From Azorhizobium doebereinerae UFLA1-100 (GTDB taxonomy: Bacteria > Pseudomonadota > Alphaproteobacteria > Rhizobiales > Xanthobacteraceae), in NCBI RefSeq assembly GCF_000473085.1, contig NZ_AXBA01000033.1:1-64000 (forward strand): a stretch of 64,000 bases of DNA, written 5' to 3'. Both the position numbers and the translations under genes were made by a program. Below, in pieces: positions 18,460 to 26,993 of the stretch (positions are counted from its first letter, which is position 1; each line of letters starts with the position of its first letter). The notes under the pieces were generated by a model, which saw only the letters and a program-made list of their open reading frames with translations, was not told the DNA's origin and made no database searches.

Positions 18460-18975
18460 ATGTCCGATCTCGTCGTCATCGTCTATCCGTCCGAACAGAA
18501 GGCCGAGGAGGTCCGCCAGAACCTTCTCGCGCTGCAGAAGGAATATGTCATCGCCCTTGAGGATGCGGTGATCGCCGTGAAGACCGAAGACGGTCAGATC
18601 AAGCTCAACCAGATGGTCAACACCACCGGCGCGGGCGCGCTCGGCGGCAGCTTCTGGGGCTTGCTGGTGGGCACCATCTTCCTCATGCCCGTGGTCGGCG
18701 CGGCCATCGGCGCCGCTTCGGGCGCCATCGCCGGCGCGCTGTCCGACTTCGGCATCAACGATGCCTTCATGAAGGACGTCGCCTCCTCCATCTCGCCCGG
18801 CAATGCCGCCCTGTTCGTGCTCATCAAGACGATGACCGCGGACAAGGTGCTGGAGGACATCAAGGGCTTCGGTGGCGTGGTGCTGAAGACCTCGCTCGAC
18901 CAGACCAAGGAGCAGGCCCTGCGCAACGCCCTGGCCGGCGCCGCCACCCCGCCGGCGACGCCCCCGGCCGCCTGA
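18460..18975 (+). CDS. DUF1269 membrane protein
   Basis: 171 residues. The protein opens MSDLVVIVYPSEQKAEEVRQNLLALQKEY, followed by AVIAVKTEDGQIKLNQ, a glycine-rich hydrophobic hairpin (GALGGSFWGLLVGTIFLMPVVGAAIGAASGAIAGAL, about 60-100) and FMKDVASSISPGNAALFVLIK. That is the DUF1269 pattern: an N-terminal alpha-beta domain, a membrane hairpin of the glycine-zipper type and a C-terminal domain. Function is unknown in the family. ATG 18460 fits the family start; a GGAG occurs eight bases before it. A hairpin follows the stop. Confidence 0.85.
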   Translation: MSDLVVIVYPSEQKAEEVRQNLLALQKEYVIALEDAVIAVKTEDGQIKLNQMVNTTGAGALGGSFWGLLVGTIFLMPVVGAAIGAASGAIAGALSDFGINDAFMKDVASSISPGNAALFVLIKTMTADKVLEDIKGFGGVVLKTSLDQTKEQALRNALAGAATPPATPPAA

Positions 18976-18989
18976 GCCGCCCCATGCGG

Positions 18990-19017
18990 GCCGGTTCCGG
19001 CAGACGCCGGGACCGGC
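18990..19017 (+). terminator. Probable terminator hairpin after the DUF1269 gene
   Basis: GCCGGTTCCGGC and GCCGGGACCGGC pair over 12 bp with one T-G wobble around an AGAC loop. Only two T residues follow, so it may rely on Rho or serve both convergent genes (the MFS gene ends at 19060 on the other strand). Confidence 0.55.
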
Positions 19018-19059
19018 TTCAAGGCCTTGCGGGAGGCGCGGTCCGCCGGATCAACCGTG

Positions 19060-20253
19060 TCAGCCGCCCCGGCGCCGCCCCTTGAGCAGTTGCAGCAGGG
19101 TCGCCGCGCCGGTCAGCGCCGTGCCGAAGCCGGCCACCGCGCCCCAGCCGCCGAGGGTCCAGGCCAGCGTGGCGCCGGCCGAACCCAGGGCGCCGCCGAG
19201 GAACAGCGAGCCGACGAACAGCGTGTTGAGCCGCGAGCGGGCCTCCGGCCGCAGGGCGAACACGATGTGCTGGTTGGAGACCAGCGCGCTCTGCATGCCG
19301 AAATCCATCAGGATGACGCCCACCACCAGCCCGGCCATGGATGTCCACAGGCCGAAGATCGCGAACGACACCAGCGTCACCGCCGCGCCGAACACCACCA
19401 CCCGCGCCGGGCCGTGCCGGTCGGCGAAACGGCCCGCCAGCGGCGCGGCGAGGATGCCGACCGCGCCGACGATGCCGAACAGCCCCGCCACATCCGCGCC
19501 GAGGCCGAAGCGCGGCTCCTGCAGGCGGAAGGCGAGGATGGTCCAGAAGCTGGAGAAGGCCGCGAACAGCAGGCTCTGCGTCACGGTCGCCCGCCGCAGC
19601 TCGGGCAATTCACCCCACAGCTTCAGGATCGAGGCCATCAGCCGGCCATAGGTCAGGCTGGTGTCCTGCCGGCTGCGCGGCAGCGCCGCCGCCATCAGGC
19701 CGCCGGCGGCGAGCGCCATGGGCACGCTGAGCCAGAACATGGCGCGCCAGCCCCAATGGGTGGCGACGAAGCCCGCCAGCGTGCGGCTGAGCAGGATGCC
19801 GGTGAGGATGCCGGCGAGCACCGTGCCCACCGTCGCGCCGCGCCGCTCGGGGGCCGAGAGATGGGCGGCATAAGGCAGGATCTGCTGCGCCACGGTGGCC
19901 GTGAGGCCCACCACCAGCGAGGCCGCCAACACCAGCAGCGGCGAGGGCGCGACGGCGGCCAGCATCAGGGCGAGGGCCAGCAGGCCGAACTGGACGACGA
20001 TGAGCCGTCGACGCTCCACCAAATCCCCCAGCGGCACCAGCACGAACAGGCCGAGCGCGTAGCCGAGCTGGGTGGCGGTGGGCACGATGGCGGTGATCGG
20101 GCCGGGCATGTCCGCCTCCATCACCGCCAGCATGGGCTGGTTGTAATAGATGTTGGCCACCGCGATCCCGGCGGCGGCGGCCATGGCATAGATCAGGAGC
20201 TGGCCACGTCCGGTGCCTGCCGCGCTGCTCTGCATTGTGGTTCCGATGGTCAT
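19060..20253 (-). CDS. Major facilitator superfamily transporter
   Basis: 397 residues with twelve predicted membrane segments. Features are the opening [16 protein letters not shown], the loop-2 motif [11 protein letters not shown] and its second-half counterpart [14 protein letters not shown]. The IYYNQPML sequence is typical of the DHA-type exporters that are often encoded next to a divergent LysR gene. The substrate is unknown. I chose ATG 20253 ([10 protein letters not shown]); the 36 codons further upstream run through the intergenic operator region. The divergent LysR gene starts 163 bases away. Confidence 0.88.
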   Translation of the reverse strand: MTIGTTMQSSAAGTGRGQLLIYAMAAAAGIAVANIYYNQPMLAVMEADMPGPITAIVPTATQLGYALGLFVLVPLGDLVERRRLIVVQFGLLALALMLAAVAPSPLLVLAASLVVGLTATVAQQILPYAAHLSAPERRGATVGTVLAGILTGILLSRTLAGFVATHWGWRAMFWLSVPMALAAGGLMAAALPRSRQDTSLTYGRLMASILKLWGELPELRRATVTQSLLFAAFSSFWTILAFRLQEPRFGLGADVAGLFGIVGAVGILAAPLAGRFADRHGPARVVVFGAAVTLVSFAIFGLWTSMAGLVVGVILMDFGMQSALVSNQHIVFALRPEARSRLNTLFVGSLFLGGALGSAGATLAWTLGGWGAVAGFGTALTGAATLLQLLKGRRRGG

Positions 20254-20395
20254 GAGAAAGGTCCCTGGGCACGCGCGATGCCCGCGAAGCGACGATGCCG
20301 AAGGCCGGCGGGCGGTCCTGCCCGGCCCGGCCTCTTGCGTTGCAGCAAACATATTCGACATCGCGTGTTGATCCAGCGACCTTCCGCGTTACGCG

Positions 20396-20418
20396 ATTAT
20401 ATCTTAGCTTGATATAAT
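20396..20418. promoter_or_regulatory. Probable LysR operator between the MFS and LysR genes
   Basis: ATTATATC-N7-GATATAAT is a perfect 8-bp inverted repeat in otherwise GC-rich DNA and contains a T-N11-A core, the usual LysR box. It overlaps the start codon region of the LysR gene (ATG 20417), which suggests autorepression plus control of the divergent transporter gene. Confidence 0.7.
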
Positions 20419-21292
20419 GGATTTTCTGGCGCTTGCCGTCCTCGTGGAAACCGCGTCCGCCGGCAGCCTCGCGGCTGCAGCCCGGCGGCTGCGCATCGCG
20501 CCCATGGCCGCGAGCCGGGCGCTGGCCGGACTGGAGCAGGAACTGGGCGTGCGTCTGGTCCACCGCACCACGCGGGCGCTGGCCCTGACCGACGACGGAC
20601 AGGTCTTCCTGCCTCATGCCCAGGCGCTGCTGGAGGAGAAGGACGCCGCTCTGGCCAGCGTCCGCCCCAGCTCCCACGGCGCCTCCGGCCTGCTGCGGCT
20701 GAGCTGCTCGGCCGCCTTCGGCCGCAAGATCGCCAATCCGGTGCTGCTGGACTTCATGGCCGCCAACCCTCAGGTGCGGGTGGACCTGATGGTGGTGGAC
20801 ACAGTGATCGACATGGTGGCGGAAGGCATCGACCTCGCCATCCGCATCGCCACCCTGCCCGACAGCACTCTCGTGGCCCGGCGGCTGGCCGACAATCCAT
20901 GCCTGCTGGTGGCCTCCCCCGCCTATCTGGAACGGCATGGCCGCCCGCGCACCCTGGCCGACCTCGGCCGCCACCAGTGCCTGACCACGCCGACCCGCAG
21001 CCACTGGATATTCGAGACCGAAGGCCGCAAGGCGCGGGTGAAGGCGGACGGGCGCTATACCGCCAGCTCCATCGAGGCGATCCACCAGGCCTGCATCGGC
21101 GGGCTGGGCATCGCCGACCTCTCCGCCTGGAACGTGCGCGAGGAGATCGCCCGCGGACTGCTGGAGCCGATCACGCTCGCCGACGCGGAGCCCGAGCCCC
21201 TGGCGATCTGGGCGGTCTATCCCACCCGCCGGCTCGTCCCGCCGAAGGTTCGCCTGTTCATCGAGGCGCTCTCCACCGCGCTCAAGGCATAG
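20417..21292 (+). CDS. LysR-family transcriptional regulator
   Basis: 291 residues. N-terminal winged helix-turn-helix (MDFLALAVLVETASAGSLAAAARRLRIAPMAASRALAGLEQELGVRLVHRTTRALALTDDG in pieces: SLAAAARRL, ASRALAGLEQELG, LVHRTTR). The rest is the two-lobed effector domain of the CrgA/DmlR-like subgroup, ending AIWAVYPTRRLVPPKVRLFIEAL. It most likely controls the divergent MFS exporter. The start codon sits inside the palindromic operator, so self-control is expected. There is very little space for a ribosome site, hence the transcript may be almost leaderless. Confidence 0.9.
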   Translation: MDFLALAVLVETASAGSLAAAARRLRIAPMAASRALAGLEQELGVRLVHRTTRALALTDDGQVFLPHAQALLEEKDAALASVRPSSHGASGLLRLSCSAAFGRKIANPVLLDFMAANPQVRVDLMVVDTVIDMVAEGIDLAIRIATLPDSTLVARRLADNPCLLVASPAYLERHGRPRTLADLGRHQCLTTPTRSHWIFETEGRKARVKADGRYTASSIEAIHQACIGGLGIADLSAWNVREEIARGLLEPITLADAEPEPLAIWAVYPTRRLVPPKVRLFIEALSTALKA

Positions 21293-21392
21293 GCCGAGCC
21301 CGCCCCCTCGACGCGGCGCGGGAAGCGGCGCGGTTGTTCGCTGCGGGCGTTTGTTTTAGCCTCTCTAAAAAGCCGAATATCGGGAGGACGCC

Positions 21393-21701
21393 ATGTGCCA
21401 TATATTCGCGCAGCAACCCCAGGAAAACTACGAGTCGGTCACCCGCTCGATCCGCATCGGCGGCCACATCACCTCGGTGCGGCTGGAGAACACCTTCTGG
21501 AGAATACTGGACGACATCGCCGCCAGCGAGGGCACCAGCGTGGCGAAATTCATCACCACGCTGCACGACGAGGTGCTGCTCTGCCACGGCGAAGTGCAGA
21601 ACCTCGCCTCGCTGCTGCGCTGCTCCTGCCTGCTCTATGTCTCCCGCAAGGTCAATGAGCCGGCGACCAGCACCACGGGCCATCTGGTCGCCGCCGAATA
21701 G
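21393..21701 (+). CDS. Ribbon-helix-helix domain protein
   Basis: 102 residues. The core SVTRSIRIGGHITSVRLENTFWRILDDIAASEGTSVAKFITTLHDEV (about 15-65) is the alphaproteobacterial RHH_4-type domain: a basic N-terminal strand, then two helices. It probably binds DNA as a dimer. The tail has CHGEVQNLASLLRCSCLLYVSRK with three Cys, which could bind metal or sense redox state. GGGAGG (21382-21387) precedes ATG 21393. No partner gene is adjacent, so the target is unknown. Confidence 0.85.
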   Translation: MCHIFAQQPQENYESVTRSIRIGGHITSVRLENTFWRILDDIAASEGTSVAKFITTLHDEVLLCHGEVQNLASLLRCSCLLYVSRKVNEPATSTTGHLVAAE

Positions 21702-21748
21702 CATCCGCCGGGGAGCAACGGCGCGGCCCGGAGCCGCGCCTGCCCGGT

Positions 21749-23317
21749 TCAGATCTCCCTGCGGCTCATGCGTCCGGCGATATGGTCGGCCTGGCGGATG
21801 GCCAAGGCGACGATGGTGAGCGTCGGGTTGCAGGCGGCGCTGGTGGTGAACTGGCTGCCGTCGGAGACGAACAGGTTCTTGATGTCGTGCGCCTGGCCGA
21901 ACGCATTGACCACGCCGTCGCGCGGCTTCTCGCTCATCCGGTTGGTGCCGAGATTGTGCGTGCTGGGATAGGGCGTGGTCGGATAGGTCTGGATCGCCCC
22001 CACCGCCTCGTAGAGCGCGGTGCCCTGCTTGTAGGCGTGGGTGCGCATGGCGACGTCGTTGGGATGGTCGTCATAATGCACGTTCGCCACCGGCAGGCCG
22101 AACTTGTCCTTGCCCTCCTTGTCGAGCGTGATGCGGTTGGTTTCCTGCGGCATGTCCTCGCCCACCAGCCACATACCGGCCATGCGCGGGTAATTCTCCA
22201 TGGCCGCGGTGAAGGGCCGGCCCCAGGCGCCGGGATTGAGGAAGGCGGCCATGAACGGCAGCCCCAGCGAGATGGTCTCCATCTCATAGCCGCCGACGAA
22301 GCCGCGCGCGGGATCGTTGCGCGCCTCGTCGCGCACGATGCCGGCCATGGTGGTGCCCCGATACATGTGGACCGACTTGTCGAAGGCCGCATAGACCGAG
22401 CCGGTGACGTGGCGCATGTAGTTCTTGCCCACCTGCCCTGAGGAATTGGCGAGGCCGTCCGGGAACAGGTTCGAGGCGCTGTTGAGCAGCAGGCGCGGGC
22501 TCTCGATGGAATTGCCCGCCACCGCCACCACGCGCGCCTTCTGGCGCTGGGTCTTCCCCGCCTCGTCGAAATAGACCACGCCCGTCACCTTGCCGCCGGC
22601 GTCGTGCTCGATCCGCGCCACGTGGCTGTTGGGGCGCACCTCCAGGTTGCCGGTGGCCTCGCCCTTGGGGATCTCGGTGTAGAGCGTCGACCATTTGGCG
22701 CCCGACTTGCAGCCCTGGAAGCAGAAGCCGATCTGTTGGCAGGAGCCGCGGTCGTCGCGCGGCTGGCTGTTGATGGCCATGCGCCCGGTGGAGAAGTCCT
22801 TATAGCCGAGCTTGCGGGCGCCAGCTTCCATCACCTTCTCGTTGTTATTGCCCGGCAGGCCGGGGATGCCGTTGGTGCGCGTCACCCCCATCTTGTCCTC
22901 GGCCTTGGCGTACCAGGGATCGAGGTCGGCCTTGGTGATCGGCCAGTCGAGCAGGTTCGCGCCCTTGATGCCGCCATAGGCGGAGGCGACCTTGAACTCG
23001 TGCTCATCAAAGCGGAGCGAGGCGCCCGCCCAATGCACGGTGGAGCCGCCCACCGACTTGACGATCCAGGCCGGCAAATTGGGGAAATCCTTCGCCACCC
23101 GCCAGGAGCCGGAGGCGACGCGCATGTCGGTCCAGGCGAGCTGGGCGAAGCTCTCCCATTCGTCATTGACGAAATCCTGGATCTCGTTGCGCGGCCCGGC
23201 CTCCAGGATCACCACCTTCACGCCCTTCTGGGCAAGCTCGTTGCCGAGCGTGCCGCCGCCCGCGCCGGAACCGATGATGACGACGACCCCGTCGTCGTTC
23301 TGATCGAATTGTGCCAT
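21749..23317 (-). CDS. GMC-family FAD dehydrogenase, large subunit of a membrane/periplasmic alcohol-sugar dehydrogenase
   Basis: 522 residues. N-terminal FAD site VVIIGSGAGGGTLGNELAQKGVKVVILEAG, substrate-gate piece GGSTVHWAGASLRF, and the C-terminal GMC block LFVSDGSQFTTSAACNPTLTIVALAIRQADHIA with Asn in the second catalytic position. It resembles the large subunits of gluconate/2-ketogluconate/sorbitol-type dehydrogenases that pair with a small Tat-signal subunit and a cytochrome c. Both partners are encoded upstream on the same strand, so electrons probably pass to the respiratory chain. Such large subunits lack their own signal and travel with the small subunit. Start ATG 23317 (MAQFDQND) follows GGGAGG. 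Confidence 0.88.
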   Translation of the reverse strand: MAQFDQNDDGVVVIIGSGAGGGTLGNELAQKGVKVVILEAGPRNEIQDFVNDEWESFAQLAWTDMRVASGSWRVAKDFPNLPAWIVKSVGGSTVHWAGASLRFDEHEFKVASAYGGIKGANLLDWPITKADLDPWYAKAEDKMGVTRTNGIPGLPGNNNEKVMEAGARKLGYKDFSTGRMAINSQPRDDRGSCQQIGFCFQGCKSGAKWSTLYTEIPKGEATGNLEVRPNSHVARIEHDAGGKVTGVVYFDEAGKTQRQKARVVAVAGNSIESPRLLLNSASNLFPDGLANSSGQVGKNYMRHVTGSVYAAFDKSVHMYRGTTMAGIVRDEARNDPARGFVGGYEMETISLGLPFMAAFLNPGAWGRPFTAAMENYPRMAGMWLVGEDMPQETNRITLDKEGKDKFGLPVANVHYDDHPNDVAMRTHAYKQGTALYEAVGAIQTYPTTPYPSTHNLGTNRMSEKPRDGVVNAFGQAHDIKNLFVSDGSQFTTSAACNPTLTIVALAIRQADHIAGRMSRREI

Positions 23318-23350
23318 TGGGTGCCTCCCGGCTGTCGCGTTCTTCTTGTG

Positions 23351-23470
23351 CGCTTGGAGCGCGCGCCGGTCGGCTTGCATCGCAAGCGGACCGGATCGCG
23401 CGTTCTCCTTCCTGGAACTGGTGGGCGCCTCACCGGGCAGATCGATGCGATCTGCCCGGATCGCGCTCTA
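23351..23470 (-). repeat. Dispersed two-hairpin repeat, copy B, inside the dehydrogenase operon
   Basis: Read on the minus strand: TAGAGCGCGATCC (23470-23458), a 12-bp perfect stem (23459-23448 with 23444-23433), a 38-base linker and a second stem with a GAT loop (23394-23366, one mismatch). It matches copy A at 208-320 in leader, linker length and loop, with paired base changes in both stems. It fills the gap between the small subunit and GMC genes, so it will be transcribed within the operon. Confidence 0.75.
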
Positions 23471-23484
23471 TGCGTCGTCCCGGC

Positions 23485-24021
23485 TTACGCCTTGGGGAGC
23501 CAGTCGATGTCGTCGAAGCCGCGGTGGATGTAGCCGCCCTTCTCCGCGGAGGCGCCCTCGTAGCCGAACTTCGGCCACAGCTCCTTCTGGTTGTAGAGCG
23601 CCACCACGAGGTCGCCGCGCAGCTTGCGGAAGAACGGCGTGTCCTCGATGCCGCGCAGCAGGACCACGCGGTCCGCCTCCCAGGCCACCTGCGCATAGGG
23701 CTTGCCGTGGGCCGCCTGCGCCGCCGCGTCGAGCCGCTTCACCCCGTCCTCCAGCAGCGCCTTGACGGCGGGGTCGGCAGCCGCCTTCTCGTTCCAGGGC
23801 GTGACGGCGGCGATGTAATAGGTGTCGGCAAGGAAGTCGTGCGGATAGATGTCCCGCGCCGCCTTCACCAGGGTCTTCAGGGTGGCGGGCTGCAACGCGC
23901 CGCCCTCCGCCCAGGCTTCGCTGATCGCCGTGCCGGCGACGGCGGCGACGGGCACGGAGACGGCCGCCGCCTTCAGCACGAAGCGGCGGCTGTAGCGGCT
24001 GCGGGGATCGACTTCTCTCAT
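23485..24021 (-). CDS. Gluconate 2-dehydrogenase subunit 3-like (small, Tat-signal) subunit
   Basis: 178 residues with a twin-arginine signal (SRYSRRFVLKAAAVSVPVAAVAGTAISEAWA, RR at 12-13). The mature sequence LKTLVKAARDIYPHDFLADTYYIAAVTPWNEKA, FRKLRGDLVVALYNQKELWPKFGYEGASAEKGGYIHRGFDDIDW is typical of the gamma subunit of GMC-type dehydrogenases. By family knowledge it escorts the folded FAD subunit through the Tat system and stabilises it. It lies between a VOC gene and the GMC gene; the gap to the latter holds repeat copy B. Confidence 0.88.
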   Translation of the reverse strand: MREVDPRSRYSRRFVLKAAAVSVPVAAVAGTAISEAWAEGGALQPATLKTLVKAARDIYPHDFLADTYYIAAVTPWNEKAAADPAVKALLEDGVKRLDAAAQAAHGKPYAQVAWEADRVVLLRGIEDTPFFRKLRGDLVVALYNQKELWPKFGYEGASAEKGGYIHRGFDDIDWLPKA

Positions 24022-24104
24022 GGTGCGCCTCCCTTGGCGGATTCTTGTGCTTGGCGTTTTGTGCGCCCGGATCTTTTGCCCGGGTCGCGTGTTCGGATCC
24101 GAAA

Positions 24105-24500
24105 TCAGACGTAGCGGCCGCCGCGCTCGATCACCTCGGTGCGGTAGCCGTCCGGGTCGGAGATGAAGAAGAAGCGCGCCAGCGTGCGGCCCTCATGCTG
24201 GAAATCGCGGATCGGGCCGGGTGCGAGGCCCGCCGCTTCCAGCCGCGCATGCTCGGCCTCCACCGAGGCCACCGTCACCGCCACATGGCCATAGCCATCG
24301 CCCAGCACATAAGGCTCGGTGCGCTCGTAATTGACGGTCAGCTCAACCTCGAACGGGCTCTCCTCGCCGCGCAGGTAGAGAAGCGCGAAGCTGCCGAAGT
24401 CGAACCTGTCGGCCAGCGTCAGGCCGAAGGCGGTCTCGTAGAAGGCCCGTGCGCGCGCCTCGTCGAGAACGCGCAGCATGACATGGACGGGCTTGGCCAT
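24105..24500 (-). CDS. VOC/glyoxalase-family protein
   Basis: 131 residues, one vicinal-oxygen-chelate domain made of two beta-alpha-beta3 units: HVMLRVLDEARARAFYETAFGLTLADR and GHVAVTVASVEAEHARLEAAG...FISDPDGYRTEVIERGG. Candidate metal ligands are His6, Glu (VELTVNYE), His in YGHVAV and Glu in TEVIE, as in glyoxalase I (lactoylglutathione lyase). Its start codon overlaps the cytochrome c stop (TAATG), so it is translated with the dehydrogenase system, perhaps to remove a reactive carbonyl product. That role is inference. Confidence 0.85.
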   Translation of the reverse strand: MAKPVHVMLRVLDEARARAFYETAFGLTLADRFDFGSFALLYLRGEESPFEVELTVNYERTEPYVLGDGYGHVAVTVASVEAEHARLEAAGLAPGPIRDFQHEGRTLARFFFISDPDGYRTEVIERGGRYV

Positions 24501-24892
24501 TACTGAAGCTCCTTGAGATAACCGATAAGGGCGGCGCGAACCGCCGGGTTGGACTGGCGATAGGGCATCGCCGCGCCGGGGATCACCGCCTGCGGATTGG
24601 CGAGCCAGGGGTCGAGGTGCGCCTCGTCCCAGGCCCAGTCCGCCGCGGCGAAGCCCGCCGAATAGCGGAAACCGTCCGCCGCGCCCACCTTGCGGCCGAA
24701 GATGCCGGCCAGCGTCGGCCCCTGCCGCGGCGGGTCCGCCGCGCTGGTGCCGTGGCAGGTGGCGCACTGGCGCTTGAACAGATCCTCGCCCGAGGGCGCC
24801 TTGGCGGCCGGCAGCGCCATCTGCGCCAGAGCCGGCCCCGCCGCCAGAAGAAACCAAACGCCACCCGCAAGCAGCGCCCGTGCCTGTCGCAT
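24500..24892 (-). CDS. Periplasmic c-type cytochrome
   Basis: 130 residues. A signal peptide (MRQARALLAGGVWFLLAAGPALAQ) precedes a single class I cytochrome c domain: heme-binding CATCH (about 43-47) and the axial Met in AAMPYRQ near the C-terminus, with GPTLAGIFGRKVG between. It is the first gene of the operon cytochrome c - VOC - Tat small subunit - GMC subunit and is the probable electron acceptor of the dehydrogenase. The start at ATG 24892 has an ideal GGGAGGAG ribosome site; an in-frame ATG 48 bases upstream lacks one. Confidence 0.88.
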   Translation of the reverse strand: MRQARALLAGGVWFLLAAGPALAQMALPAAKAPSGEDLFKRQCATCHGTSAADPPRQGPTLAGIFGRKVGAADGFRYSAGFAAADWAWDEAHLDPWLANPQAVIPGAAMPYRQSNPAVRAALIGYLKELQ

Positions 24893-25300
24893 CGCTCCTC
24901 CCGCTCCACTCATGGCCGGATTATAGGATGGCGGGGTCACAAGCCGGGTAGTAGCGGGCTGTTAAGGCGGCGAAACCGCGCCGCCAAGGGGCGCCTCCAA
25001 GGGGCGCCGCCAGGGGGTGCCCCATGGGTCGTCCCCGTGCGCCGTCCCCGTGCATCGCTGCCATGCGTCAATTCCCCTTGATGCCAGCGGGCGGCGGATG
25101 GGCTAATCCGGCAGGGACATGGAAGATGGCCCCGCACGCTTCCCCAACGGCGCCCCGCCGGCGGGCGGCGCGGAACGGTCGGCTTGGCCCGGCTGGATTT
25201 CGCTCGCCTTCAGGCGCCGGCTCCTTGTAGATGCACGCCGCACGGTCTCACCCACCCGAACCTGCCAGCGCGACCGCACGGGTCGCCCCCGGAGAGTCCC
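24893..25300. other. Divergent intergenic region between cytochrome c and lactate dehydrogenase genes
   Basis: 408 bases. It holds two direct copies of AAGGGGCGCC (about 24986 and 25000) and other GC-rich short repeats. The part next to the lactate dehydrogenase gene is moderately lower in GC. I see no clear promoter, operator palindrome or small gene. Confidence 0.35.
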
Positions 25301-26452
25301 ATGATCGTTTCGTCCGCCTCCGACTATCGCGAGGCCGCCCGGCGCAAGCTGCCGCGCTTCCTGTTCGATTATATCGACGGCGGCGCCAATGCCGAGCAGA
25401 CCATGCGGGCCAACGTCTCCGACCTCTCCGCCGTCGCCCTCAAGCAGCGGGTGCTGCGCAACGTCGCCGAGCTGAGCCTGGAGACGCAGCTGTTCGGCGA
25501 GAAGATGGCCATGCCCGTGGTGCTGAGCCCGGTGGGGCTCACCGGCATGTATGCCCGGCGCGGCGAGGTGCAGGCGGCGCGCGGCGCGGCCGCCAAGGGC
25601 GTACCCTTCTGCCTGTCCACCGTCTCGGTCTGCGCCCTGGAGGAAGTGGCCCCCGCCTGCCCGCGTCCGCTCTGGTTCCAGCTCTATGTGCTGAAGGACC
25701 GCGGCTTCATGCGCAACGTGCTGGAGCGCGCCCAGGCCACCGGCTGCAAGACCCTGGTGTTCACCGTGGACATGCCGGTGCCCGGCTCGCGCTATCGCGA
25801 TGCCCATTCCGGCATGTCCGGCCCCTATGCCGCCCAGCGCCGCATCTGGCAGGCCGCGACCCATCCCGCCTGGGCGCTGGACGTCGGGGTGATGGGCCGC
25901 CCGCATGATCTCGGCAACGTCTCGGCCTATCTCGGCAAGGCCACCGGGCTTGAGGATTACGTCGGCTGGCTGGGCAACAATTTCGATCCGTCCATCAGCT
26001 GGAAGGACTTGGAGTGGATCCGCGAGTTCTGGAAGGGGCCCATGGTCATCAAGGGCATCCTGGACCCCGATGACGCGCGCGACGCGGTGCGCTTCGGCGC
26101 CGACGGCATCGTGGTCTCCAACCACGGCGGGCGCCAGCTCGACGGCGTGTCCTCCACCACGCGAGCGCTGCCCGGCATCGCCGACGCGGTGGGCAACGAC
26201 ATGACCGTGCTGGTGGATTCCGGCGTGCGCTCGGGGCTCGACGTGGTGCGCATGCTGGCGCTGGGCGCCAAGGGCGTGCTGCTCGGCCGCGCCGCCGTCT
26301 TCGCCCTCGCCGCCGAGGGCCGGGCCGGGGTGGAGAATTTGCTCGACATCTTCGCCAAGGAGATGCGCGTCGCCATGACGCTGACCGGCGTCACCTCCGT
26401 CGCGCAAATCGACCGCGGCATCGTCGACCTGGACGCGCTGTCGCGCCGCTGA
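25301..26452 (+). CDS. lldD: FMN-dependent L-lactate dehydrogenase
   Basis: 383 residues, full length for the family. Oxidises L-lactate to pyruvate at the inner membrane and passes electrons to quinone. Conserved elements: [64 protein letters not shown], the catalytic His in [14 protein letters not shown], and the FMN-phosphate loop [25 protein letters not shown]. Start ATG 25301 has GGAG six bases upstream and fits the family N-terminus ([18 protein letters not shown]). It stands alone, followed by a hairpin. Other 2-hydroxyacid oxidases (glycolate, mandelate) are close relatives, but the sequence is nearest to LldD. Confidence 0.92.
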   Translation: MIVSSASDYREAARRKLPRFLFDYIDGGANAEQTMRANVSDLSAVALKQRVLRNVAELSLETQLFGEKMAMPVVLSPVGLTGMYARRGEVQAARGAAAKGVPFCLSTVSVCALEEVAPACPRPLWFQLYVLKDRGFMRNVLERAQATGCKTLVFTVDMPVPGSRYRDAHSGMSGPYAAQRRIWQAATHPAWALDVGVMGRPHDLGNVSAYLGKATGLEDYVGWLGNNFDPSISWKDLEWIREFWKGPMVIKGILDPDDARDAVRFGADGIVVSNHGGRQLDGVSSTTRALPGIADAVGNDMTVLVDSGVRSGLDVVRMLALGAKGVLLGRAAVFALAAEGRAGVENLLDIFAKEMRVAMTLTGVTSVAQIDRGIVDLDALSRR

Positions 26453-26460
26453 GCGCGCGA

Positions 26461-26502
26461 ACCTGACCCGATCGACCTGACCTTACGGACCTGACCGCCG
26501 GG
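26461..26502 (+). repeat. Three 14-bp tandem repeats after lldD
   Basis: ACCTGACC begins three consecutive 14-base units (26461, 26475, 26489) whose remaining six bases vary. The third copy runs into the terminator-like hairpin. No function is apparent. Confidence 0.6.
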
Positions 26503-26516
26503 GCACCGCCCCGGCG
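26496..26516 (+). terminator. Terminator-like hairpin after lldD
   Basis: CGCCGGGGC and GCCCCGGCG form a perfect 9-bp stem with an ACC loop 44 bases after the lldD stop. No T run follows, so it is either Rho-assisted or a 3'-end stabiliser. Confidence 0.5.
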
Positions 26517-26760
26517 CGTCCCGCGGCAACGCCGTCCCGCGCCGCCGGATCGCGGCCCCGCATCCCCTGCCCCATCCCCCGCTTCTCATGCCCCCGGCTG
26601 GCCACACGACCGCGCCATGCAGCGATCGCGGTGCCGTATTCGGGGTGCGGCATCATGTGCCGCCCGCGCCCCCGCGCCGGCCGCCGAAACCTGCCGCGAA
26701 GCCGCCCGCACGCCCCCTCCCGCCGGCCCGGCGGACGCCGCCAAGGGCCCGGCGGAGGGG

Positions 26761-26787
26761 CCCAACGGGCGCCCGTTCGGTTTCCCG
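26761..26787 (+). promoter_or_regulatory. Predicted upstream activating sequence for the malic enzyme promoter
   Basis: Near-perfect palindrome CCCAACGGGC/GCCCGTTCGG (26761-26780) followed by TTTCCCGA. The half-site CGTTCGG plus TTTCC-SGA recurs in the palindrome at 34987-35017 between the two other sigma-54 promoters. Its centre is about 125 bases upstream of the -24 element, a normal distance for an NtrC-class activator acting through DNA looping. Confidence 0.6.
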
Positions 26788-26867
26788 ATCACCCATCCCG
26801 GGCAATCGACGGAAAGCCGGAGGATCCGCCGCCCCATATCCCCGGCGCTGTAAAAATTATCATTTAT

Positions 26868-26880
26868 TATCAACTAATTA
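26868..26880 (+). promoter_or_regulatory. IHF consensus site upstream of the malic enzyme promoter
   Basis: TATCAACTAATTA matches the consensus WATCAANNNNTTR exactly. It lies in a 35-base AT-rich block between the palindrome at 26761 and the -24 element at 26896, where IHF bending usually helps sigma-54 activators. Confidence 0.65.
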
Positions 26881-26895
26881 TCGGATTTTCCGAGC

Positions 26896-26912
26896 TTGGC
26901 ACGCCGCTTGCC
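26896..26912 (+). promoter_or_regulatory. Sigma-54 promoter of the malic enzyme gene
   Basis: TTGGCACG-CCGC-TTGCC matches the -24/-12 consensus YTGGCACG-N4-TTGCW at every key position, with correct GG-GC spacing. The start codon lies about 80 bases downstream. Confidence 0.88.
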
Positions 26913-26993
26913 AATCTGTCTGCGAGGCCAGCCTGGATCGATCCTCGGCCAGCGCTGCCCCTCCACAACGCACAGAGTATGGCGGAGATGAAA

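Larger units (their letters stand above)
26517..26993. other. Control region of the malic enzyme gene
   Basis: Long leader region with no gene; in-frame codons upstream of the malic enzyme start are spurious. It carries, in order, a palindrome GCGGCA-N5-TGCCGC (26649-26665 approx.), an upstream activating palindrome (26761-26780), an AT-rich block with an IHF consensus (26868-26880) and a sigma-54 promoter (26896-26912). Those are listed separately. Confidence 0.6.

Noticed and set aside
24046-24103. Possible third copy of the dispersed two-hairpin repeat, and a perfect 12-bp palindrome TTCGGATCCGAA
   Set aside because: GCCCGGATC..GCCCGGGTCGCG resembles part of hairpin 1 and the leader, but the linker and second stem are missing; too weak to call.
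26631-26993. Extension of the malic enzyme frame by 121 codons upstream
   Set aside because: The stretch contains the sigma-54 promoter and its control sites, and the translated sequence is Arg/Pro-rich without similarity.
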